NCBI GenBank assembly: GCA_964578975.1
Contig: CAZOFA010000040.1
Span: forward strand, 1 to 20,654
DNA from: CAYRUP01 sp964578975
GTDB taxonomy: Bacteria > Pseudomonadota > Gammaproteobacteria > DSM-16500
Direction of reading: 5' to 3'
Length of the DNA stretch: 20,654 bases
Shown: positions 7,278 through 14,752 of the stretch, piece after piece
Layout: the number at the start of each line of letters is the position of its first letter
Numbering within the stretch: the stretch's first letter is position 1
Translations under genes and position numbers: made by a program
Notes under the pieces: model-generated
The model's input: only the letters and a program-made list of their open reading frames with translations
What the model was told of the DNA's origin: nothing
Databases searched by the model: none

Positions 7278-9324
7278 ACAGAAACAAGGAGGGTTGTTTT
7301 TATCTTTGTTAGTATTAACGTCATTATTAATATTGGCAGAGATTAGTTTTTCAATTCAGTACAGCGGATTTTATTTTGGCGATTTTAAATTAATTGCCAA
7401 TCATTTATCGCTTCCATGGCATGTCATCTTGCCGGGCATTTTTTATTTTCTTTTCGCGCAATTATTCGTGCATTTAAGTTTGGCGGTGAGCGTTTGGGTG
7501 ATAACGCTTCTGGCAGCTAATGCATTACAATGTTCTTGGAAAACAACAGAACGTTTAGGGATTGGTTTGTGGTTTATTGCATTGATTGCAATCTTTTTTG
7601 CGAATTCCGTGTTGTATCCTAATTCAAAATTTTCCACCATGTTTTTAAGTTCCGTCCATTTCACATGGAAGATTGTGCTGCTCAAAATTGCAATGATGAT
7701 TTTGTTTGTCGCCTGTTTATTTGCCGCATTTAGTTTATTATTTTGGATGCTGTGTCGTCCGCGACGGATTTTTCTGACATTAACGCTCGGATTCATGACG
7801 CTCGTTTATTTTTATAGTCATCAAGCACCACCTTTGGTCGATGCAGCGACGGGTGATCGACCGAATATTATTATCATCGGCATTGATTCGGTTCGGCCCG
7901 ATTTTTTAAGTTTTTTTGGTTCTGCCAATCAAACAAAACATCTCGATCAATTTCTGAATCACGCGACAGTTTTTTCCGAAGCCATGACACCCATTGCGCG
8001 GACTTATCCCGCTTGGGTAAGTATTTTGACAGGCGTTTATCCGAAAATAAATAGGATGCGCACGGATCTGGCGGATCAGCAAAATTTAGATGTCAGCAGC
8101 ACGTTACCGATGCTATTAAAACAGCAAGGTTATAAAACAATTTTTGCCACTGATGAAACGCATTTTAGTAACATTGATCAGCGTTATGGCTTTGATCGCG
8201 TGATTACACCACCGATTGGATTAAATGATTTTTTACTTGGGTCGACGAATGATTTACCCATCTCGAATTTGTGGTTGAATACCGCAGTCGGTAAATATTT
8301 ATTTCCCTATAGTTATGCAAATCGGGCTGATTTTGTCACCTATGATCCCAATTCATTTATTAATTTATTAAAACCAGTGTTAAGCGAACCGCGCACAAAA
8401 CCTTTATTATTGATTGCACATTTATGTTTGCCGCATTTTCCTTATGGTTGGGCGCAACTTCCCATCAAAACAGTCAAATTGCGCCATTATCAAGAAGCGA
8501 TTAAAAGAGCGGATTTGCAATTTCATGATTTCATGGTGTTGTTACAAAAAAATAAAATATTAGCGCACAGCATTGTGATTATTTTATCCGATCATGGCGA
8601 AGGGGTGGAAATGCCTGGCGATCGGATTACTGATGCTGAATTATTTATTCCGGGTAAAAATAATCAAGCGAAAATTATTCCGCATTTTTATCCGCCTAGT
8701 GCCGCGCATGAAAAAGTAAATATGTCTGGGGGGCATGGGACCGATGTTTTAGGATTGTCGCAATATCATACCTTGTTTGCGGTGAAAACGTTTGGCATCA
8801 AACCGAATCAAGTAAAGATCATTCCTGGCGTGGTCTCACTGATGGATATTAAACCTACTGTACTGGATTATTTAAATTTGCCATTGGGTCACGAAAGTGG
8901 TCGTTCACTCAAACAATATGTATTTGGATCAAAACAATCAGCACAAATCCAGCAAGATTTTTTTGTGGAAAGTGATTTTTCACCAGAAGCCGTGCGCTCG
9001 GTGCATCCTGAAGAACGAAAAGTGTTATTTGAGGGAATCGATTATTTTCGTATTGATCCACAGACGGCACGTGTTGTGGTCAGAGATAGTATGTTGAAAA
9101 TGATTATTTCAAGTAAACAATATGCAGATTATTATGGCACGTGGGCGTTAGCATTGTATCCGCAAAATAACAAAGTCATGATGCCAATTTTAGTGAATTT
9201 GCAAACGGGAATGTGGACGAATGATTTAAACACGGATTTTGCTTTGCATTCTCCAGCAAATCATATGTTGCATGCATTGAAAAATTATTTTGGTCATGAT
9301 ATCAGTCGGATTGAAAACGTATGA
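7252..9324 (+). CDS. Membrane-anchored sulfatase/phosphoethanolamine-transferase-like protein
   Basis: Alkaline phosphatase superfamily enzyme with about five N-terminal membrane helices (roughly 15-35, 58-85, 103-120, 138-170, 173-190) and a large domain from about 203 to 600, probably periplasmic. Metal ligands are visible: Asp212 in IIIGIDSVRPD, Asp447 and His448 in SDHGE, His495 in GGHGT. The nucleophile position of the sulfatase motif (C-x-P-S-R...LTG) reads T-Y-P-A-W...LTG with Thr251, so it is not a formylglycine sulfatase. Thr is what lipoteichoic acid synthases and phosphoethanolamine transferases use. Substrate unknown; an envelope lipid or glycan phosphotransfer is inferred. The start is uncertain: the ATG at 7252 has no Shine-Dalgarno, whereas AAGGAGG at 7286-7292 precedes a TTG at 7306. 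Confidence 0.85.
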   Translation: MQTPNQPNKQKQGGLFLSLLVLTSLLILAEISFSIQYSGFYFGDFKLIANHLSLPWHVILPGIFYFLFAQLFVHLSLAVSVWVITLLAANALQCSWKTTERLGIGLWFIALIAIFFANSVLYPNSKFSTMFLSSVHFTWKIVLLKIAMMILFVACLFAAFSLLFWMLCRPRRIFLTLTLGFMTLVYFYSHQAPPLVDAATGDRPNIIIIGIDSVRPDFLSFFGSANQTKHLDQFLNHATVFSEAMTPIARTYPAWVSILTGVYPKINRMRTDLADQQNLDVSSTLPMLLKQQGYKTIFATDETHFSNIDQRYGFDRVITPPIGLNDFLLGSTNDLPISNLWLNTAVGKYLFPYSYANRADFVTYDPNSFINLLKPVLSEPRTKPLLLIAHLCLPHFPYGWAQLPIKTVKLRHYQEAIKRADLQFHDFMVLLQKNKILAHSIVIILSDHGEGVEMPGDRITDAELFIPGKNNQAKIIPHFYPPSAAHEKVNMSGGHGTDVLGLSQYHTLFAVKTFGIKPNQVKIIPGVVSLMDIKPTVLDYLNLPLGHESGRSLKQYVFGSKQSAQIQQDFFVESDFSPEAVRSVHPEERKVLFEGIDYFRIDPQTARVVVRDSMLKMIISSKQYADYYGTWALALYPQNNKVMMPILVNLQTGMWTNDLNTDFALHSPANHMLHALKNYFGHDISRIENV
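7286..7292 (+). promoter_or_regulatory. Strong Shine-Dalgarno inside the annotated start of the sulfatase-fold gene
   Basis: AAGGAGG, almost a full anti-16S match, lies 9 bases after the fadE stop (7275-7277) and within the first codons of the downstream frame. In-frame start candidates after it are only TTG (7294, too close; 7306, spacing 13). It raises the possibility that translation begins later than the ATG at 7252, shortening the protein by up to 18 residues and clipping the first membrane helix. Confidence 0.4.
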
Positions 9325-9329
9325 TCCTG

Positions 9330-9938
9330 CTAACTCATTTTAGGCACACGCGCGGCTACGTTCACTGATGTCGTCACACTACCCAAAACAGTTGCTTGAA
9401 CTGAGACTGATTTAGGTTTTCCTGCCGCCATTAACCCGAAGAAAAAACTGCTTTCAGAATGACAAATGCCGTGGCTAAAATTAAATGTAATACTCGTTCC
9501 AATTTTTTCCGCGGACTTAATTCCAACGCTACCCAAACCACCTTTTGTCACGACAAAAACATCAGATGAACGACCTGAGTTGTTAAAATCCAAACGCACG
9601 TTAGACCCAAAATCCATGACTAATCCGCTCACACAATCTGTGCTCCCTCCGCGCGTCGCGATGACTCGATAGAGATAAGCGGTTTGTCCTTCTTTGCCCA
9701 CCAGTGTGCGGGATTGAAGTGTCGCTGCAGCATCTTGTGCAGTATGAGAGGGCCAGAAAAAAGCTGCGCTGGAATCATTTTCAACGACGATACATTGCGG
9801 GTTAAAAACGCAATTAATGCTTGGAGCGCTGACATTCACTATTTTAAGGGGTACGGCTTTGAGAGGAACCGCTTCTGCAGATGATGAAATGATGGATATG
9901 GATAACAAACACAAAACAAGACTTTTAGAAGCTCTCAT
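9330..9938 (-). CDS. Small exported protein of unknown function
   Basis: 202 residues from the ATG at 9938; a TTG one codon earlier is less likely, since the AGGGAGA Shine-Dalgarno (minus strand, near 9953-9947) spaces better to the ATG. The N-terminus MRASKSLVLCLLSISIISSSAEA is a clear signal peptide with cleavage expected after AEA. The mature protein begins with a tandem duplication, VPLKAVPLK, and is Ser/Gly/Val-rich, probably beta-sheet. Four Cys remain (about 43, 49, 102, 159), suitable for two disulfides in the periplasm or outside. No family recognised. It is downstream of the Lon-like protease gene but separated by a 73-bp palindrome, and it converges on the sulfatase-fold gene with only 5 bp between stops. 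Confidence 0.8.
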   Translation of the reverse strand: MRASKSLVLCLLSISIISSSAEAVPLKAVPLKIVNVSAPSINCVFNPQCIVVENDSSAAFFWPSHTAQDAAATLQSRTLVGKEGQTAYLYRVIATRGGSTDCVSGLVMDFGSNVRLDFNNSGRSSDVFVVTKGGLGSVGIKSAEKIGTSITFNFSHGICHSESSFFFGLMAAGKPKSVSVQATVLGSVTTSVNVAARVPKMS

Positions 9939-9964
9939 CAAATCTTCTCCCTAAGAAATATAAA

Positions 9965-10037
9965 AGTTGTCATCTTGAACGTAGTGAAGGATCACTCGTT
10001 GGTTGACTGATCCTTCACTACGTTCAGGATGACAACT
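9965..10037. repeat. 73-bp palindromic repeat, possible terminator of the protease gene
   Basis: The 30-bp arms 9965-9994 and 10008-10037 pair with a single T-G wobble (9975/10027), leaving a 13-base centre. Core words GTCATC and TGAACG...GTGAAGGATC match a dispersed bacterial intergenic repeat type (established pattern, recalled rather than searched). It begins 3 bases after the protease stop. On the minus strand the stem is followed by a U-rich stretch (CTTTTATATTTC), so it could act as a terminator or transcript-end stabiliser between the protease and the exported protein. Confidence 0.85.
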
Positions 10038-10040
10038 AGA

Positions 10041-12254
10041 TTATAAAGAATTTTTGTCTTGAAGATAACGCTTTTCAGAAAACTCCCGCAAACGCATTTC
10101 AATTTTATAATAAAGAGAGTCTTTTTCATAATGACCGTTTTTATCGACTGTCCCAGTGGGTAAACCCGTCAAAAGAGTAACGGCTTCATCTAATGTTGAA
10201 ATAGGATAAATAAAAAATTTATTTGATTTTGCAGCCACAACGACATCTTCACGCAACATGAGATTTTTAACATTAACGGCAGGAATGAGCACACCTTGTT
10301 GGCCATTTAATTTTTTTGCTTTGCAAATATCGTAAAATCCTTCAATTTTTTCATTGACACCACCAACGGCTTGCACTTGACCATATTGGTCGATTGAGCC
10401 GGTCACGGCTAAGGATTGTAGAATAGGGACATCTGCTAATGCTGATAATAACGCACATAATTCACCAACCGATGCGCTATCTCCATCTGTCCAGCAATAA
10501 ATTTGCTCGAATGACAAACTGGCAGCAATCGAAAATAAATGCTCCGCATTAAAACGGCTGGCTAAAAAATTTTTAATAATGATTCCTGCTTTTGAATGAA
10601 AGGGGCCGGCTAATTTAATTTCTCGCTGCACATCAATTAATTTTCCCTTGCCTGGGCGCACGCGTGCAGTCACACGGGTTGGGTGGCCATAAGCAAAATT
10701 CCCAACACGACGCACAGAGAGACAATTAACTTGACCAAGCGCTTTTCCTTTTGTGTGAATGATAATAAATTCACGATGAATATCTTCATAATAAATGTCG
10801 CGTGTTCGATCGATACGACGAATTTGGTTTTTAATCGATTTTATCACATGTTTTGTGGTCACAATTTTTTTATTGTCTTGATGTGCCCAGTAGGATGCTT
10901 CTAAAATTAAATCTTTAATTCCGCCCAACTGCATGGATAATTTATCACTGTCTTCTGCTAGACGACTGCTATAATTAATTATTTCAGCAATCGCCGTGGC
11001 ATCGAAATTGAGTAAATTTTCTTGATGAACGATGTTTACCAGTAATTGTGCATAATGTCGGATGTTTTTTTTGTTACGATTAATTTGCTCATCAAAATCA
11101 ACAGCGACTTTAAATAAATTCAAAAAATCTCGATCATGTTGACATAAATAATAATAACGATTGCGTGAGCCCATCAAAATAATTTTTGTGTCAAATGGAA
11201 TAGGCATCGGTTCCAGTGAAATTGTTTTGACCGCGCTCGAGCTATTTTGGATCGGATCAATTTTTATTTTTTTGGCGTAAATTGCATTTTTCAATGCTTC
11301 CCAAGCTTGGGTATTTTTAATGATTTTACGCACTTCAATCATTAAATATCCACCGTTAGCGCGATGCAGTGATCCCGCGCGAATTAAATTAAAATTTGTG
11401 GTCAATGCACCTTGTTGAGTGGTGTATTCAATACGGCTAATGAGATTGGAATAAGTGGGCATTTCATCAAAAATAATCGGCGCACCTTTTGATTCACGAT
11501 TATCGACCAGTAAATTAATTTTGTATCGGTTCAACGCTTGGTTCTCAAATGAAAACGAAAACATTGAATTTTCATTATCGTGATGAATAAAATCATCAAA
11601 ATGAGAAATAATATCGTGTTGAACTTTATTTAAATATTGGATGACTTCAGGAAATTCAGTATATTTTTTCTTGAGTTTTTTGATCAATGGTTTTGTTACC
11701 ATGGAGACTAATTTTGTTTTTAATAGCATCTCTTTTTTGTGGCATTTTTTTCTAAGATTGAATGAGAGATTTTGACTATTTTTATCTTTTGCTATTTTCT
11801 TTTTATTAAAATATTTTTCAATGCGCTGTATGCCCAGGCGATAAATATCACTTTCGAAGGCCGCAATAATATTGTTACTCAGTCGTTCGATCATTTTTTT
11901 CATCGAATGTTGCAAATGACAGCCTTGACCTGCGGGTAATTCAAGAGCGATAGGCTTTTCTGGATTTTCAAAATTATGGATATAACACCAATCGGATGGC
12001 GTTGATTTTTGTTTTGCGGCTTTTTTTAAAATTTGATGAATGAATGAATGTTTTCCGATGCCAGTGGGGCCCATTGCATAAAGATTATAACCTTTATTTT
12101 TAATGGTAATGCCAAATTGAATAGCGGCCAGCGCACGGTCTTGACCAAAAAACTTTTTTGATACGCTCACCTCTTTTGTCGTTTTAAAGCCAAGGCTTTT
12201 GCTATCCAACTCTTTTCGGAAAAATTTAGGATGAAGCGGTTTCAAGCGTTTCAT
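10041..12254 (-). CDS. Lon-type AAA+ protease (AAA_32 / LonB-like family)
   Basis: ATP-dependent Ser-Lys protease of the Lon clan, soluble, without the N-terminal LON substrate domain. 737 residues, slightly short for a family near 800. Walker A GPTGIGKHS is at 62-70. A Lys-rich helical insertion runs about 140-230. The family block with SLHRANGGYL ends in the Walker B-like GGYLMIE at 301-307. The C-terminal protease domain has GDSASVG with catalytic Ser593 and VGGVNEKIEG with Lys636; the 43-residue spacing equals Ser679-Lys722 of E. coli Lon, so the dyad is intact. The protein is unusually rich in Lys, Ile and Asn and its gene looks more AT-rich than its neighbours. The ATG at 12254 has an AGGA upstream. 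Physiological substrates are unknown. Confidence 0.92.
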   Translation of the reverse strand: MKRLKPLHPKFFRKELDSKSLGFKTTKEVSVSKKFFGQDRALAAIQFGITIKNKGYNLYAMGPTGIGKHSFIHQILKKAAKQKSTPSDWCYIHNFENPEKPIALELPAGQGCHLQHSMKKMIERLSNNIIAAFESDIYRLGIQRIEKYFNKKKIAKDKNSQNLSFNLRKKCHKKEMLLKTKLVSMVTKPLIKKLKKKYTEFPEVIQYLNKVQHDIISHFDDFIHHDNENSMFSFSFENQALNRYKINLLVDNRESKGAPIIFDEMPTYSNLISRIEYTTQQGALTTNFNLIRAGSLHRANGGYLMIEVRKIIKNTQAWEALKNAIYAKKIKIDPIQNSSSAVKTISLEPMPIPFDTKIILMGSRNRYYYLCQHDRDFLNLFKVAVDFDEQINRNKKNIRHYAQLLVNIVHQENLLNFDATAIAEIINYSSRLAEDSDKLSMQLGGIKDLILEASYWAHQDNKKIVTTKHVIKSIKNQIRRIDRTRDIYYEDIHREFIIIHTKGKALGQVNCLSVRRVGNFAYGHPTRVTARVRPGKGKLIDVQREIKLAGPFHSKAGIIIKNFLASRFNAEHLFSIAASLSFEQIYCWTDGDSASVGELCALLSALADVPILQSLAVTGSIDQYGQVQAVGGVNEKIEGFYDICKAKKLNGQQGVLIPAVNVKNLMLREDVVVAAKSNKFFIYPISTLDEAVTLLTGLPTGTVDKNGHYEKDSLYYKIEMRLREFSEKRYLQDKNSL

Positions 12255-12282
12255 GTCGTTTTATCCTAGGGCCTTACCCTCT

Positions 12283-12288
12283 ATTATA
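12283..12288 (-). promoter_or_regulatory. Possible -10 box for the Lon-like protease gene
   Basis: The minus strand reads TATAAT 28 bases before the protease ATG, in the 59-bp gap after the MFS stop. The region 16-17 bases upstream is A-rich rather than TTGACA-like. It suggests the protease can be transcribed independently of the MFS gene. Confidence 0.35.
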
Positions 12289-12313
12289 AAACGAATAGAA
12301 AATGTTTTTTAAA

Positions 12314-13555
12314 TCAGGCTTTTTCCTTAACCCACAAAAGCAATAAAGCCCCTGCAAACAAATAGATAGGCAATATACTTAATCCAATATGATAACTGTG
12401 TAATGGAAAATAATGGATCCCATTCACGATTTTTCCATCCCAACCCAAGTCTAATAGCTTGCCAATGCCAGGCTCTGTGATTCCATCGAGTATGGCGTCA
12501 CTGGTATTAATCATCGCGATGACGGTTGCGGTTAATTTTGCACTATTTAATTCTTTACCAATGGTGAACACTAACATGAATGAACCAAGAAAAAATCCAA
12601 ACACAAATAACAAACAGCTTAAAACAAATGTTGATAGGTGATGACCGTAAACCACGGAACAAAGCACGGCAAGAGAAATCAGCGTACTGACCAGCATCAC
12701 GTAACGCCGATTGCCCAGGCGATCAGAAATAAATCCGATGATCGGACTGCCGAGTCCTAAACCAATAAACATGCATGAAATAATAGAAGCGGCTTGCGTT
12801 TTACTTAACATATACGCTTGTTCTAAAAATGGATTACCCCAGAGTCCACCAAAAACCGCAACCGGACAAAAAGCAAAGCCACCGTATAACGTGAGCAACC
12901 AATTTTGTTTGCTTTTGAAAACTTCTAAAATTTCATTCAATGAAATGCCAGCATGGGTTGTTGTGATCTTGGTTGCGGAACGTGGTGCATCGCGGACGAG
13001 AATAAAAAATAAGGCGGATAAGATAAAACCAGCTATTCCAACGGCTGTTAAACTCGTTCGCCAACTTAATTGATTGACCAGCCACGCTAAGGGCGCTTGA
13101 CCAAACACCGCACCGGCCATGGCTGCAGTTGCGAGTAAGCCACCAATCAATGCATATTGTCGCGGAGGAAACCAATTGGCGGCCAATTTCATATAAGCCA
13201 CGGTTGCAAATGCTACTCCACATCCCATGAGTCCACGAGCGATGAGCGCTTCAAAGATCGTCTGTGAATAAGAAAATAAAAAAATTCCAAGCGCACAACC
13301 AAAAATCGCCATCGACGTTAACCAACGCGTGCTGTATTTATCGAGTATGACGCCGACAAATAATTGCATGAGCATATAAGCATAATAAAATGTCGCAGCA
13401 AGATTTCCGAGGCCCGCTCCCGTTAATTGAAATTCTTGCATGAGTTGATCGGTGATGATGCTCGGATAAATTTGCAAAACATACTTATAAAACAGAAAAG
13501 CAGCGCACAAACTAATGATAAGTAGCGGGTAAGCTGCGATAAACAATTTTTTCAT
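12314..13555 (-). CDS. MFS transporter, 12 membrane helices
   Basis: Inner-membrane secondary carrier, 413 residues, with twelve hydrophobic segments. The MFS loop motif appears twice at the expected places: GVILDKYSTRW at 68-78 between helices 2 and 3, and GFISDRLGNRR at 274-284 between helices 8 and 9, showing the two six-helix halves. The first helix contains KYVLQIYPSIIT and the second region YYAYMLMQLFVG, a style seen in MFS carriers of Legionella and Coxiella, including the Pht amino-acid and nucleoside transporters. This kinship is suggested, not proven. Substrate cannot be read. The ATG at 13555 has AAGG about 8 bases upstream. Its promoter lies in the 418-bp gap shared with the divergent ydcF-like gene. 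Confidence 0.9.
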   Translation of the reverse strand: MKKLFIAAYPLLIISLCAAFLFYKYVLQIYPSIITDQLMQEFQLTGAGLGNLAATFYYAYMLMQLFVGVILDKYSTRWLTSMAIFGCALGIFLFSYSQTIFEALIARGLMGCGVAFATVAYMKLAANWFPPRQYALIGGLLATAAMAGAVFGQAPLAWLVNQLSWRTSLTAVGIAGFILSALFFILVRDAPRSATKITTTHAGISLNEILEVFKSKQNWLLTLYGGFAFCPVAVFGGLWGNPFLEQAYMLSKTQAASIISCMFIGLGLGSPIIGFISDRLGNRRYVMLVSTLISLAVLCSVVYGHHLSTFVLSCLLFVFGFFLGSFMLVFTIGKELNSAKLTATVIAMINTSDAILDGITEPGIGKLLDLGWDGKIVNGIHYFPLHSYHIGLSILPIYLFAGALLLLWVKEKA

Positions 13556-13625
13556 TTTGAAACCTTAGATTCTTATATTTTTGCAGTCTAAACAATACAG
13601 ATTTAAATGTACAAATTTTATTTGT

Positions 13626-13650
13626 CAATCACAGAATATTGCCGTGATTG
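13626..13650. promoter_or_regulatory. Operator-like dyad over the MFS -35
   Basis: CAATCAC (13626-13632) and GTGATTG (13644-13650) are exact 7-bp inverted repeats with 11 bases between them. The left arm overlaps the minus-strand TTGACA at 13628-13623, which is a fitting -35 for the MFS gene although a good -10 is not clear. The layout suits a dimeric repressor or activator. No regulator gene is in the window. Confidence 0.4.
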
Positions 13651-13842
13651 CAAACTTGTGCACAATTACAATTTTTAATCATAAGTACTCAAAAAATGCG
13701 CTATGATTGGCTTAAGTATCACCTATTTTACCGTAATTAATTGAAAGTATGTATATATTTACTTATGTCCAAATAGTGAACTCGATTATGACAGGCTTGA
13801 TAGAATGATGTTTCGCTAAGTTTTCTATAGCTTATTAACAGA

Positions 13843-13867
13843 GTTATCCACAGAATCTGTGGGTAAC
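13843..13867. promoter_or_regulatory. Inverted pair of DnaA-box-like 9-mers
   Basis: TTATCCACA at 13844-13852 is a perfect consensus DnaA box. Its inverted partner at 13858-13866 reads TTACCCACA on the minus strand, one base off. The two form a 12-bp-arm dyad with a single-base centre and one wobble. A further palindrome, TTGTGCACAA at 13656-13665, holds one-mismatch boxes on both strands. This may be a DnaA regulatory or titration site for the divergent genes, or part of an origin. The sequence match is certain; function is inferred. Confidence 0.5.
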
Positions 13868-13973
13868 TTCGCCTAATCGAGAAATTTTTATTGAAGAGAG
13901 GGGTGATTTTTTATAGATAAACTGAGATCATTGCAAAATTCATTTTGAGAGTGGTTTAAGGGAAATAAACACA

Positions 13974-14735
13974 ATGGCGACATTACTGATATTAATTCTT
14001 CTTGTCTTTGCAACAATTTTAATATTTTTTAAAAAAATTCGAGCAGGAATAATTATTTTAGTCATTGCAAATTTATTTTTTATTGGCATCGGTAATGGAT
14101 TTGTCCCTGAGCTTCTGCTGCGACAGTTGCAAATTCGTTTTGTGAACCTACCCAATCCCGTGTGGAAAAATAAAAATGCATTGGTGTTGTTGGGGGCTGG
14201 CGCAATTAAATTACCCCGTGATCATCAGGCACTGCCCACCATCATGGCTTATTCACGGATCAATGAAGCGGCAACACTTTATTTTAATTGCATGAAAAGT
14301 CATCACCAATGTGAGATCATCATCAGCGGTGGTGATACCATGAGAACCGGAAAGTCTGAGGCTGTTATTTATCAAAACGTATTAAACGATTTGGGCGTAA
14401 AAAGTTCGAATATTATCCTCGAGCCAAACAGTTTAAATACTTATAAAAATGCAGAATACACCAGTAGCATCATCAAGAAGAATCATTTTGATCAAGTGAT
14501 TTTGATTACCTCAGGCCTCCATTTAAGACGCGCACTACTGTATTTTTCCCATTTTGGCATTGATGGCACACCCGCTGCTGCCGATTATTTGATGCCACAG
14601 ATTGGCGGCATGCCATTGGGTTATAATTTTGCGATTACTGATTTTGCAATTCATGAATACATGGGGATTGTGCGATTTCATCTATATAACTTTTTCGGTT
14701 GGAACAAAGGAGTTTCAGCACCGGGCGTACCTTAA
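13974..14735 (+). CDS. YdcF/ElyC-like DUF218 membrane protein
   Basis: 253 residues. Two N-terminal hydrophobic segments (about 3-20 and 23-42) anchor a DUF218 domain. Its conserved blocks are VLLGAG at 71-76, ISGGD at 117-121, EPNSLNTYKNA at 150-160 and ITSGLHLRRA at 178-187. Family members SanA and ElyC of E. coli act in cell-envelope integrity and peptidoglycan or lipid-carrier metabolism, but the reaction is not settled, and no exact role is claimed here. The ATG at 13974 has AAGGG upstream. It lies 17 bp before fadE copy 2 and could be co-transcribed with the beta-oxidation genes. Confidence 0.88.
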   Translation: MATLLILILLVFATILIFFKKIRAGIIILVIANLFFIGIGNGFVPELLLRQLQIRFVNLPNPVWKNKNALVLLGAGAIKLPRDHQALPTIMAYSRINEAATLYFNCMKSHHQCEIIISGGDTMRTGKSEAVIYQNVLNDLGVKSSNIILEPNSLNTYKNAEYTSSIIKKNHFDQVILITSGLHLRRALLYFSHFGIDGTPAAADYLMPQIGGMPLGYNFAITDFAIHEYMGIVRFHLYNFFGWNKGVSAPGVP

Positions 14736-14740
14736 GAATT

Positions 14741-14747
14741 AAAGGAG
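14741..14747 (+). promoter_or_regulatory. Shine-Dalgarno fixing the start of fadE copy 2
   Basis: AAAGGAG sits 5 bases before the ATG at 14753. It decides in favour of this ATG over an in-frame TTG at 14699 that would add 18 residues and overlap the ydcF-like gene. Counted from the ATG, the catalytic residues fall at the same numbers as in fadE copy 1. Confidence 0.85.
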
Positions 14748-14752
14748 TGATA

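Larger units (their letters stand above)
13556..13973. promoter_or_regulatory. 418-bp AT-rich divergent intergenic region
   Basis: The only gene-free stretch over 300 bp. I see no open frame of note and no tRNA or known RNA fold. It holds, left to right: a perfect -35 TTGACA for the MFS gene (minus strand, 13628-13623), an operator-like dyad at 13626-13650, a palindrome TTGTGCACAA at 13656-13665, an AT-rich middle (about 13665-13780), a DnaA-box pair at 13843-13867, and a possible ydcF promoter TTGAAG (13891-13896) with TAGATA (13914-13919) at 17 bases. Confidence 0.6.

Noticed and set aside
7443..7796. 117-residue antisense frame over the sulfatase-fold membrane region
   Set aside because: It is the complement of a hydrophobic coding segment, with no start signal and no recognisable domain.
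9330..12254. Lon-like protease plus exported protein as a toxin-antitoxin or defence pair
   Set aside because: The palindrome separates them, the exported protein has a signal peptide and no toxin motif, and nothing in sequence links their functions.
13556..13973. A complete chromosomal origin
   Set aside because: Only one perfect and a few imperfect DnaA boxes are visible, with no clear DNA unwinding repeats and no replication genes nearby. Kept as a hypothesis, not annotated as an origin.
14699..14752. 18-residue N-terminal extension of the second fadE
   Set aside because: It starts at TTG inside the ydcF-like gene and has no matched Shine-Dalgarno. The ATG at 14753 has AAAGGAG at ideal spacing and gives residue numbers matching copy 1.
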